Part shown: positions 31,731-40,613 of the stretch, piece by piece | Layout: each line of letters opens with the position of its first letter | Position numbering within the stretch: position 1 is the first letter of the stretch | Assembly (NCBI RefSeq): GCF_001661345.1 | Contig: NW_017962913.1 | Span: 3,277,276-3,341,275 of the forward strand | DNA from: Ascoidea rubescens DSM 1968 | Lineage: Eukaryota > Ascomycota > Saccharomycetes > Ascoideales > Ascoideaceae | DNA: 64,000 bases | Direction: 5' to 3' | The notes under the pieces: model-generated | The model's database searches: none | What the model saw: the letters and a program-made list of their open reading frames with translations, nothing else | Told to the model about the DNA's origin: nothing | Program-made: the position numbers and the translations under genes

Positions 31731-33635
31731 CTACTTGTCTGGCTCCTCCTTCTCTTCTATCCCTGAATCTGCCAATGCTTCTGTAAATCCATTTAGAACA
31801 CAGTCTGGCACTCCAATCCCATTGGAAAAGCTCATCCCTCCTAGCTTGACCTTGTCCTTGTAGATCTCGCAGACCTTTTGGTGAATCTCCTCCCTTAATT
31901 CTATAAATCCAACTTCATACTGAGGAATGGCGTTTTTGACGATCTCTAGTTCAATGAGCTTTTCTTTAATGTCATCCAACTCGATATTCAACTGCTTGGA
32001 AACAGCCAGCTTAATCATTTTGAGTGCAATGGACTTGGATGGAACATTCTCCTCGTTATCGTATTTATCAACATCTTGGTTATTACTACTAGGCGACCAA
32101 TAGTGTCCTCCCATTATGGCTGTGATTTTAGTATAATCCAACTGCTCTTTATTAAAATCTAGTTCCAATTCAGGAAATTTCACATCTGTGTAAAACAATT
32201 TATTGTTTGCACTTTTATCGATTTTATCCTTATTTGGTAATTCTTCGTTTGTTAATTTCCTGCTTATTTGCTCATTGAAAAGTAATTTTCGTGATTTTTC
32301 TATATCTGAATCGAATATTACTCCTAAGAGCTTTTCTTTATTATTGGTTTGTTTTTCATAGTTTTTAGGGATCAAATATCCAAATCCATGATTACTCTTT
32401 AATAAATCCTGTCTGGGAACGTAAATATTACCCACGCAAACTGTCACGTAATTGATTCTTTTCATGAGCTCAATTAAATTTCTAATTTTGCCATTCTTTT
32501 CAAGATTTTCCGTACTATTTTCCAAGATTTTCACTAATTTTGGAGAGTTTAATGTACTCTTAAGATAATCAAATTCATATTGGTTATTCACAATAATTTT
32601 GTTACGCTCCTCACTGATATCAATCTGGGTGATCCCATTTTCTGTTAAAATTCTATTTTTTCCTGAATTCGAGAGGCTAAAGTTTTCACCCAACGCTGTT
32701 GTTAGCGATTGTAATCCATTTTTGAACGATATCATCGGAATACTCTTCAATAAAACTGATAATTTACTTAGATTTAGATCTTTGTTGAAAAAAAACTTTT
32801 CATATTTTTTGATGTCCTTTGATAATAAGTTGTCATTTCTCTTTTGTTTAGCAACTCGTTTTTCTTGCTCACTTATAAAGATACTTAGTAAATTTCTTTT
32901 GGTATTGAGTAAAGTAATCCCAACTAGTGAATTGCCATGTTTTTCTATTTGATACATCCCCGGCATTAGCGATTTAATAGACAATTTTCCAATGTCTCCT
33001 GCAAATATCCCATGATAAACTGCACTAGCAATATTGGATAATTCTTTACCAAGTCTTCGATTTAAAAATGATTCAACCGACTCGTCCATCTTGCTGTCAC
33101 TCCAGCCTTTCTTTCTTCGAAATACTTCGCAAATTAAATTAACCATTGCTTTTCGAAACTGAAACACTGGCGACATTAAAAATTTTAACAAAACAATGGG
33201 ATTGCGAAGAAACGAGTTTGGAACCTCAATAAGTTTATTGCCGTTAGAAAGTAGATATTTCTTGTTGGCAATTGAGTCTTTGGGGATCGCGTAGACTTGA
33301 TCAGTTAATTTGAATCGATGCAATAGGTCCAATATAATCAATGTTCCATCTGATTTCCCTCTCAAAGTTCTTGGTCCTTTTTCAAATAAAATTTTCTCGA
33401 AATTTTCTTCAACAGCACCATTTAGATTGTGCTTGAGAGGTAGCTCTTTCTTGTACCCAATTGGGGAGTATATATAGCCTCCAGTTTTATTTGATTCCTC
33501 GAAGACTGTCACTGTCAAGTCTGGTCGTAGTTTGGTCAAAAAATAGGCATACGATAATCCCGAGATACCTCCTCCAACCACTGCTATATTTTCATTTTTT
33601 GCCAATGCTTTGAAAAGTAGTAACGAAGCCTTCAT
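31731..33635 (-). CDS. HEM14: Protoporphyrinogen oxidase
   Basis: FAD enzyme of the mitochondrial inner membrane that oxidises protoporphyrinogen IX to protoporphyrin IX, the penultimate step of haem synthesis. The 634-aa product is longer than S. cerevisiae Hem14 (539), with charged Lys/Asn-rich insertions (about 255-290 and 395-470). The FAD-binding GGGISG motif is at 21-26, followed by LTVTVFEESNKTGGYI. The GPRTLR motif that identifies the family is near 92 (LFEKGPRTLRGKSDGT). The C-terminus has GGMSFSNGIGVPDCV, the conserved GNxxxGxGvpdci element. The presequence is very short, as in some fungal PPOX. Confidence 0.95.
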   Translation of the reverse strand: MKASLLLFKALAKNENIAVVGGGISGLSYAYFLTKLRPDLTVTVFEESNKTGGYIYSPIGYKKELPLKHNLNGAVEENFEKILFEKGPRTLRGKSDGTLIILDLLHRFKLTDQVYAIPKDSIANKKYLLSNGNKLIEVPNSFLRNPIVLLKFLMSPVFQFRKAMVNLICEVFRRKKGWSDSKMDESVESFLNRRLGKELSNIASAVYHGIFAGDIGKLSIKSLMPGMYQIEKHGNSLVGITLLNTKRNLLSIFISEQEKRVAKQKRNDNLLSKDIKKYEKFFFNKDLNLSKLSVLLKSIPMISFKNGLQSLTTALGENFSLSNSGKNRILTENGITQIDISEERNKIIVNNQYEFDYLKSTLNSPKLVKILENSTENLEKNGKIRNLIELMKRINYVTVCVGNIYVPRQDLLKSNHGFGYLIPKNYEKQTNNKEKLLGVIFDSDIEKSRKLLFNEQISRKLTNEELPNKDKIDKSANNKLFYTDVKFPELELDFNKEQLDYTKITAIMGGHYWSPSSNNQDVDKYDNEENVPSKSIALKMIKLAVSKQLNIELDDIKEKLIELEIVKNAIPQYEVGFIELREEIHQKVCEIYKDKVKLGGMSFSNGIGVPDCVLNGFTEALADSGIEEKEEPDK

Positions 33636-34138
33636 TATATTTGTGAAAAAAAGCTCAGTGTATGCACAGGATGGATTTGAGTATTGAGTATTGAATATTT
33701 ACGGTTTATGAGTTTGAATAACAGTAGCCAAAATAGCATCCTCTCGCAAAATGGCAGTTCTTCCAGTTCATCTCCAAGCTTGCACTGATTTGTTTGCTGA
33801 TTTTCTGAGTTTCTTTGTAATCCAGTTTCTCCAGAGCTGTATTGGCTGAACAAGACATCCCACACCCACCCTAACGAGGCTCTGAAGAGATCAGACTCTG
33901 GGGCAGTTATCGCTTGTTTCGGTGATTCTGAGGAACTCGACAGCAAATCCAGGCAGAACTGAGGGTAGAACTGGAGGTAAAACTGGGGGCAAAGTGGCAT
34001 TTTCAATGGATTACAGATTTGGGCAGCTCAATTGTATTTATCTACTGAAATTATTTACAAAAACATAGACGCAAGCAAGAAACAAAAGGGAATGAGAGAT
34101 GGAATATCAACATGTAATCATCATTTGGCTCATCTTTT
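33636..34138. promoter_or_regulatory. HEM14 promoter and 3' end of the methyltransferase gene
   Basis: Moderately GC-rich at 33720-34000. The open stretch 33635-34006 has repeated QFYPQF-type translation of a tandem CTGGAGGTAAAACTG-like sequence and is not a credible gene. Confidence 0.5.
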
Positions 34139-35977
34139 TCAGGTGTAGAAGAACGAAACGTTTTTATAGAACTCAGTCATTGGATTTTCACCTGTTTTGG
34201 TGGTGGTTCTCTCTAAATCACTCCACCTAGTCAAAAATTCTTCGTGAGATTCAATCTTTCCAACTTTTCCGTTGATTTGTCTGTACAAATCACTTATCAA
34301 TGGAAAGTCGGTTGGAAACATAATATCAAAATACCCCTGGTTTACCATATAAGTGTTTGCAGTGATGACTTGATCATGATAACTTCTTTTCTTTTTGAAT
34401 TGAAGTTTAAGTTGTTTAACATTGTTTTTTCCGTCTTTATACTCGACAATTTTTTCTTTATCTTCATTTTTAACTTCAATTTTTCCATCTTTATTGATAA
34501 ATGTTTCAGTTTTGGAATAAAATGTCTGCACCACCGGGCCATTGTAAGAACTGGGGATAGAGTTTGGCAAATAATTGAAATCCGAGGACAATAATGAGTG
34601 GTTGGGAAAAAAGTTTTTCAATATGAAAAAAAATTCCAACAATCTTGTAGGTATGAATTCAGAGCAATAACTCAATTGGTTCCTAAAAGGAAAAACTTGG
34701 TTCATGAATAACTTTTTGAATTTGAACTCATCTAAAGGGTGTGCAGGTCTTAGAGAATTTTTGAAACTTCTTTTTTTCTTATTTATTTGAGGATATTCTC
34801 CATTTTCTCTTAATCTTAAAAACAAATCGCAATAGTAATCGAGTTCTGGATTGAAATATTCATGGAAATCACCATTTTCATCAGTTACAACATACCCTTG
34901 ATACGGCTGTCCAGTTAGATTGTTGTACCGAATAATATCATGAGCAAAATTATCAAACACCTCTAAAGCAAGAAAGTAACATGGGTCTCCTACTCTTTTA
35001 TCCCAATCAAATATCGACTTGTTTATGATTTGAATTTTCGAGTTGTGTTCATTGAAACTTTTTAACTTTAACAATTGCTCAACGAACTGGCTTCTTTGTT
35101 TATTTGCCAACTTTGAAGAAATTTCAATAATTTTGTATTGAGTTCTTTCGTATACTTCAGGGTCGACTCTTTTGATATAATCAAGAATGTTCAACATTAA
35201 AGTACCATTACCACCTCCCATTTCATAGATTATCAAATCGTGATAAGGATAATAGGATAATTTGTAGTTGACTAATAAATATCTGGCAATGGCTTCGCCA
35301 TAATACGGTTGAAACAACTCAGTTGGTGTATGCCATAGTTGTAGATTGTTTCTATTTGTTGAGGAGTATTTGTCGTATTTTTTTTCCCAAGTATCCAAAA
35401 ACTCATCAATGTCTTTCAATTCTGCATAATCAAAGGGCTTGTCTAAATGAAAAATTTCAACATCATTATTATTGAAATAACCGTAATTTGGATTATACAA
35501 ACTATCATCAATGAAACTTTTGGAGGTTAATTTTAGATTTCTAGGTCTGACAGATGTTATCTTTCTATTTTTCACGTCCAAATTCAATTTATTGATAAAC
35601 AACTGGTTGGAATACTTTTTAAATAACAAATTGAAATCATATAAGGGATATTTTTCAAAATTTGGCTCGTTGTTCAAGTAGTTTGTCACAGATGTTTCAG
35701 TTCCAGTGTTATCGAATAAATACGATAAGGGATTTGGTGCTATTGTTATATCATCAAGATTTGAGTTTTTATTTGGCAATTGATAAGAAAAAGTAGTTGG
35801 TGATATCGAATACTCATGGATAAAGTTGTTTTTTATGAAGTTCTCACCAATGTCTTTTAAAAGATGTGCAGAACTTGATATGTTGTTCTTGAATTGCAAA
35901 CAAGACTTGAAGATATATAAAGAGTTTTTTGGGTTAGAAGACAATGTCCTTGAAGGAAGTTGAACAAATAAGGACAT
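34139..35977 (-). CDS. MidA/NDUFAF7-family SAM-dependent methyltransferase
   Basis: 612-aa protein with a mitochondrial-type N-terminus (MSLFVQLPSRTLSSN). The methyltransferase core includes WHTPTELFQPYYGEAIARYL, the SAM-binding loop IYEMGGGNGTLMLNIL, and a following LALEVFDNFAHDI strand-loop (ExxDN in place of the usual NE-D of the family). This is the DUF185 (Methyltransf_28) fold. In animals and plants NDUFAF7 dimethylates an Arg of the complex I subunit NDUFS2. In S. cerevisiae a divergent mitochondrial relative remains despite loss of complex I. The body is longer than NDUFAF7 (about 440 aa), resembling the fungal branch. Since this yeast keeps a complex I subunit gene, a complex I role is possible but not shown. 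Confidence 0.8.
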   Translation of the reverse strand: MSLFVQLPSRTLSSNPKNSLYIFKSCLQFKNNISSSAHLLKDIGENFIKNNFIHEYSISPTTFSYQLPNKNSNLDDITIAPNPLSYLFDNTGTETSVTNYLNNEPNFEKYPLYDFNLLFKKYSNQLFINKLNLDVKNRKITSVRPRNLKLTSKSFIDDSLYNPNYGYFNNNDVEIFHLDKPFDYAELKDIDEFLDTWEKKYDKYSSTNRNNLQLWHTPTELFQPYYGEAIARYLLVNYKLSYYPYHDLIIYEMGGGNGTLMLNILDYIKRVDPEVYERTQYKIIEISSKLANKQRSQFVEQLLKLKSFNEHNSKIQIINKSIFDWDKRVGDPCYFLALEVFDNFAHDIIRYNNLTGQPYQGYVVTDENGDFHEYFNPELDYYCDLFLRLRENGEYPQINKKKRSFKNSLRPAHPLDEFKFKKLFMNQVFPFRNQLSYCSEFIPTRLLEFFFILKNFFPNHSLLSSDFNYLPNSIPSSYNGPVVQTFYSKTETFINKDGKIEVKNEDKEKIVEYKDGKNNVKQLKLQFKKKRSYHDQVITANTYMVNQGYFDIMFPTDFPLISDLYRQINGKVGKIESHEEFLTRWSDLERTTTKTGENPMTEFYKNVSFFYT

Positions 35978-36300
35978 TCTTCAGGATTGGAGACTTTTCG
36001 CTAGCTACAAGAGTGGTATAGAGCTATTGGACAGGCTCTTAATGGGTGAAAATACTGGAAGGATTGGTGATAATTTTTGTGTGGGAGCCTTTTTTTCCTG
36101 TTTTCTCTTTCCTGTTTCCGTCTGATCTGAACGCAATTTTTTATTTGCTAAAACTTGTGATGGGTGAGAAAAGACATGGCTTAAGAGAATAGTGGACAGG
36201 TAGATCGATTGCAAATTCAAGGCATTTAATGCTCTTTCTGTTTACTTGATTGTGTTGGTTTTCTTGGTTCTTTTTTGATTTAAGTGTTATTGGTATAGAG
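35978..36300. promoter_or_regulatory. Divergent promoter of the methyltransferase gene and ARL3
   Basis: Short 323-bp region with no special motif recognised. The 36005-36220 open stretch is not supported. Confidence 0.5.
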
Positions 36301-36954
36301 ATGTTTCATTTGTTCAGAGGGTTGTATGATTCGTACAACAAGAAAAAGGAATACTCAATTTTGATATTGGGGTTGGATAACGCAGGAAAGACGACATTCT
36401 TGGAAAAGTTGAAGGAGATCTACTCCAAAATCAATAAAGAAAAGGTGAAAATAATACCCAATGAAAGAATATTACCCACTGTTGGACAAAATGTAGGCTA
36501 TATAAAAGCATCGAAAGACACAATTCTTAAATTCTGGGATGTAGGTGGTCAAACCGAGCTAAGGTCGATGTGGGCAAATTACTTTGAATTGGCTCATGGA
36601 ATTATATTTGTCGTTGATAGTTGCGATAGAGATAGAATAGAAGAGTGCCAAAGGGAGTTATTAAAAATACTAGATCCAGATGAGTCTCAATTCCAAAGTG
36701 TAGGTGAAACGGACCATTATATTGATAAAAGTATTCCAATATTAATGTTGGCAAATAAACAGGACAGGCCTGAACATTTGGAGGTTGAAGATATAAAAGA
36801 GATTTTTAACAGAATTGCAGAACACTTGGGTGCCAGAGACTCAAGAGTCTTGCCCATTAGTGCTCTAACTGGCGATGGAGTTCAAGATGCTGCTGATTGG
36901 TTGCTAATCAGATTAGCAAGAAATAAGTCAAATAGACCTCCGAAGTATAAATAA
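36301..36954 (+). CDS. ARL3: ARF-like GTPase Arl3 (ARFRP1 type)
   Basis: Small GTPase of the late Golgi that, when N-terminally acetylated, recruits Arl1 and thereby GRIP golgins. The start is ATG 36301, giving MFHLFRGLYDSYNKK, almost the same as S. cerevisiae Arl3 (MFHLVKGLY). It lacks Gly2, so it is not myristoylated, as expected. Length is 217 aa against 198. Motifs: P-loop GLDNAGKT at 24-31, switch I PTVGQNVG, switch II WDVGGQTELRSMW, NKQD, and SALTGDGVQDA. The end RPPKYK matches RPPIYK. Extra residues lie after the P-loop helix and before NKQD. The 51 in-frame codons/non-coding bases upstream (from 36250) are not part of the protein. Confidence 0.98.
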   Translation: MFHLFRGLYDSYNKKKEYSILILGLDNAGKTTFLEKLKEIYSKINKEKVKIIPNERILPTVGQNVGYIKASKDTILKFWDVGGQTELRSMWANYFELAHGIIFVVDSCDRDRIEECQRELLKILDPDESQFQSVGETDHYIDKSIPILMLANKQDRPEHLEVEDIKEIFNRIAEHLGARDSRVLPISALTGDGVQDAADWLLIRLARNKSNRPPKYK

Positions 36955-37573
36955 TCAAAGACACTCTAGAAAAGAACATTAGAACTATTGGGTGTCTATT
37001 CAGAACTAAAAAACAATTAACTCATTAATCAAACACTAAATTGATAACCCAAAGTCGATGAAGATATCAAATTAATAGCTAATAAAAATTAATTCGTTAG
37101 CTGGAAACTGAATAAATAATCAAAAATGAAATGAAACATAAACATAATAATAATCATAATCAATACAAATACAATCAAGACAAAATCAGATTCCAAGAAG
37201 GAAGCTTAGAGAAATGCGAAAATTTAATATCAATTTTATAAGAAATTAGTGTTAAACAATATATTAAAATACGTTCACATTACAATAAATTCTCCATTTC
37301 GGTTCTGAGCGCGTGACTTCAAACATACTTCCGGTAGCATCTACTATCAAACTACCTCGAAAATCACAGTTACACGTGATATGTGCTCCAAACTTTCTTT
37401 GTGTTGTCCATAAATGCCGTATTAAATTGTGCCAATTTATTGATTTTCCAAGTTGCTCAATTCATTTTCAACCTAAGAAGAATTTAAAACAGGTTTTGCA
37501 ACATGAGCTGGAATTGTGTCTTTGGTATGATAGTGAAATGCGGCAGTTTTTCAGCAATGCAAAATAGTTGAAA
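36955..37573. other. ARL3 3' region with a weak coding scrap
   Basis: AT-rich to 37290. A plus-strand open stretch at 37313-37567 (VLQHELELCLWYDSEMRQFF) looks partly protein-like but is isolated; it may belong to the adjoining pseudogene cluster. TTACACGTGA, an E-box-like match, is at about 37370. Confidence 0.4.
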
Positions 37574-37925
37574 TCAGAAATCGACTAAGCATCCAATAAT
37601 GTTAAACCTATATAACTGCAAGAACTTATGTCTGTTGATTAAGTGAGCCATGGTTTTCATTTGTGGAATGCCAAAAACAACATCAACTAAAAGACAATGA
37701 TGCACTTGGGAAAAGTATCAACCTTTGATGGACGTTATTTTTGCGGTCTGAACGATTGCTGTGAAACCAAAAATTAATATCAACTGCTGATACATTTTGC
37801 ACATTCCAATAATCCATTACACCTCCATAAAAGCTATCATAATGATCACAATTTTCAATGTCGAACATGCGATAATAGTATGTGAAGCCATAAGAGAGTG
37901 TTTCAACCACAAGACATAAATATCT
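37574..37925 (-). pseudogene. Decayed coding remnant, minus strand
   Basis: Two minus-strand segments read as protein and abut: one runs 37925 to about 37683 (ETLSYGFTYYYRMFDIE..., then DSFYGGVMDYWNVQN) and one runs about 37690 to TGA 37574-37576 (DVVFGIPQMKTMAHLINR). They are in different frames, so a single frameshift near 37685 would connect them. No family recognised. Confidence 0.45.
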
Positions 37926-37949
37926 TTCTTTTAATTAGAGACTGCCTTC

Positions 37950-38954
37950 CACAGTGAGTTGAAGCCTTTGAAATTAATAAATTCTACTCCAGAAGAAATC
38001 CAAAACACAAAAGCAACCCTGGATAATTATGCTGATATATATTATGTCTATAAATTTCTAGTTCTTCCTTGTGCGGCTATCATCAATGTCTCGATGACTG
38101 AAAAAACGAGGTGGTTGATGGAAACTCTTCCTCTTTTCAAAAATTCAATCTTCTTTTGTTATAGGCTTGATATTTAGATTTATCTAATATTACAAAAGTG
38201 AATTTCATAATTTGTGGCTATATTATCAATATGCTGCCTGTTCAAAACTGGGAAGATGTTGTTGACATTTTGATTGCGATTGATAAATGCAGTGTGTTGG
38301 TTGAAAACTGGGCTGAAAACTTAAACCACTCACCATCTATTAATTTATTTACAGACTTCAAATTCTGATTACGAAATATCGGGCTTGAATTCAAAGTTTT
38401 TGTTGTGTTCGTTGGAACTAATAGTAAGATTTCAGAGCTGACCCTCAATCCCAGGTAAAAGCTTTTCTCGAGACACTAATAAATCATTGGTAAATCTAAT
38501 AATCGAAGTCCCCTACTCAATTGATCTTTTCAAAAACTATTATAACCCTCAACCCCATGCCAGTGATCACTGGAATTTGTATTTATACAGAGGCCCTATT
38601 TGGCACCAGATGTTTGGTATTTCAGATTATAAATTAGACAAAATCATCGACGTTCCTCTTGATGCATTGGTGAAAATCAGAGGTCAAAAGGATCCATCAT
38701 ATATGAGTTTGAAATGGCATGAAAGCGCTAACATTAAGGCAACAGCCTTGTAGTTATTGGTAATACCTACAAGAAATGTCAGTTCCAATCCAGATCTATT
38801 TATATCCAATCAGTTAGCAATTATAGTAGAAATCTGCAATTACTGTCAGGACGTCGTATGCGAGTATATTGGCGAGCCAGTGTTGGCTTTGGCAACTCAC
38901 CGATTTATTGATAACTCTCCTCTATTCTTTGAAAATTTTTTTAAAGTAATTTAA
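37950..38954 (+). pseudogene. Decayed gene with two stops and one frameshift
   Basis: A frame around 37950-38177 (LKPLKLINSTPEEIQNTK...) is followed by ATG 38231, which opens MLPVQNWEDVVDILIAIDKC. That frame runs to TAA 38456-38458, broken only by TGA 38366-38368. A shift near 38450 leads into a third segment in another frame, 38487-38954 (YNPQPHASDHWNLYLYRG, then FGISDYKLDKIIDVPLDALV). It is broken only by TAG 38754-38756 and ends at TAA after FFENFFKVI. The residues are balanced and unlike chance translation. The family is unknown to me. Most likely an inactivated gene of about 240-340 codons. Confidence 0.55.
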
Positions 38955-39469
38955 TAATCAAGTACATGGTGGATTGGGAGAGATTTTAGTTTTTTCTAAA
39001 GGACTATACTGAATTGTTTTTAACTTATTCTAAAGTAGGAAAGGGTTGGTTCATGGAACAATAAAAGCTATTCAATGTTTATTTCAAGGGACTGCACACA
39101 ATTTTGTAGTATATACACCTAACATATATGAGTTTCTGTAGTAAGCATAGCTGATAATCTCTCAGCACAAGAAGCTCTTACAATCTAATTTGTTGAATTA
39201 TAAATACGCCTTTTATGGATTTAATTGAAGAAGTTTTTATTACTGGAGAAAGCAATAAAAAGGTTTTTTGTATATGTACTTTGCGGTAGGCTATGCATAT
39301 TATCGCAACAAGTTCTCAAACTAAATTTTCAGTCACGTGCTTTATTTTGATGCTGAAAAATCAGTGTCTAAAATCAAAAATTTCAACTCAAATCGATTCA
39401 AGCAGCACTTTCCACAGGAAATTGATTTTCACAGCTGTTCAACACTAATACACAACATATTTTACTTCC
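38955..39469. other. Upstream region of RPA34 with coding scraps
   Basis: A few more protein-like scraps (YSKVGKGWFMEQ near 39040) suggest that the pseudogene patch continues to about 39200. A CACGTG E-box is at 39334-39339, 131 bp upstream of RPA34. Confidence 0.4.
39334..39339. promoter_or_regulatory. CACGTG E-box upstream of RPA34
   Basis: Context GTCACGTG matches the Cbf1/CDEI consensus. No CDEIII-like element was seen nearby, so a promoter site is likelier than a centromere. Confidence 0.35.
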
Positions 39470-40351
39470 ATGGTCGCATCAAAAACTTTGAAATCTCAGG
39501 AGTATATAGGAGATTCAGATTCTGAATTGGACAACAACGATCAATATGTTTTTCATCCTCCAACAAATTATGTTCAGGTTAAAAACTTCAATTCAATCAG
39601 TCCTTCACACTTGAAAGACAAACAGATATGGCTAATTAAAACTCCAAAAAATTTTTCTTTTAAAACCATCAAAAAATTGCCAGTAAATTTTGGTAAACAG
39701 GCTTCAGTTTTAGATTTTAATGATAAATCTTACAAATTGAAAGAAAATTCATTCAATTCAACTGCTGAACCATTTACAAGTTCCTTGAAATATCGAATTT
39801 TGTTACCAGCTAGTTCAGATAATACATTGAAAATACAATCTGACTTGGAAATTAATAAGTTCTTTACAATTTCGGAGAGTGTTCCAATTCCCGAAATCAA
39901 TTACGATAAAGTAATAAAACCAAGAAAGGATGTTAAAAAAATCAAGAATATTAACATGAGAAATTTTCCATCTGGCTACGGTTTGCATGATTATAAAGAA
40001 AGCACTGAATTTATAAATTATGATGACTTAGTCCCCAAAAATGCAGAAAATCAAGTTGATTATGACGACGCTTCTGAGAACGAAAATGAAAATGAACCTT
40101 ATGATCTTGACAAGGATATTGAAAATTATATAAATTCAGATATAGTGATGGCTGATTCAAGCATCTTCCCCGAAAATCAAATAAATTTTAAGAAGGATAA
40201 AAAGGACAAAAAGGATAGGAAAATTAAAAAAGAAAAAAAAGAAAAGAAAGATAAGAAAGACAAAAAATCAAAAAAAGAAGGAAAAGTTAAGAAGGAAAAA
40301 AAGATCAAAAAAGAAAACAGAAAAATCAAGAAGGAACTAATAACTCAATAG
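39470..40351 (+). CDS. RPA34: RNA polymerase I subunit A34.5
   Basis: Rpa34 dimerises with Rpa49 in a TFIIF-like module of RNA polymerase I and contributes to rRNA transcription in the nucleolus. The 293-aa product (S. cerevisiae Rpa34 is 233) preserves the layout. There is an acidic start (YIGDSDSELDN), then KDKQIWLIKTPKNFSFKTIKKLPVNF matching QQVWLIKFPSNVDISKLKSLPVDF. A central segment holds TISESVPIPEINYDKVIKPRKD and the FPSGYGLHDY element. The C-terminal ~60 residues are almost pure KKDKK/KKEKK repeats, as in yeast. The family evolves fast, but this chain of landmarks is specific. Confidence 0.95.
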   Translation: MVASKTLKSQEYIGDSDSELDNNDQYVFHPPTNYVQVKNFNSISPSHLKDKQIWLIKTPKNFSFKTIKKLPVNFGKQASVLDFNDKSYKLKENSFNSTAEPFTSSLKYRILLPASSDNTLKIQSDLEINKFFTISESVPIPEINYDKVIKPRKDVKKIKNINMRNFPSGYGLHDYKESTEFINYDDLVPKNAENQVDYDDASENENENEPYDLDKDIENYINSDIVMADSSIFPENQINFKKDKKDKKDRKIKKEKKEKKDKKDKKSKKEGKVKKEKKIKKENRKIKKELITQ

Positions 40352-40613
40352 GTAAATAAGTTGATAATCTACAGTTGTGCTTTAATAGAGATATTTTTCA
40401 TTATTTTATAATACTTGTAAAAACATAAAATTCATTTGATCAATTTGTTTTCTTCAGTTTATGCGTATTTATTAATTTTTAAATAACTAACTGTAAAAAA
40501 AACATATAAAATTATAAAAGTAAAAGTTTGAAAATATTAAAATAAAAAAAAAAATACTTTATAGAAAAAAAAATAAAAAACAAAGAATTAAAAATTTCAG
40601 CAAGAAATTATCT
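40352..40613. other. Convergent 3' region between RPA34 and eIF3L
   Basis: AT-rich with A-rich tracts. No gene seen. Confidence 0.6.

Noticed and set aside
31171-31766. Frames of 61-160 codons between the 30991 gene and HEM14
   Set aside because: Same compositional effect in a GC-rich island; several frames on both strands are open at once.
36250-36300. N-terminal extension of ARL3
   Set aside because: The extension starts at a non-ATG-supported position, and ATG 36301 matches the conserved Arl3 N-terminus needed for acetylation.
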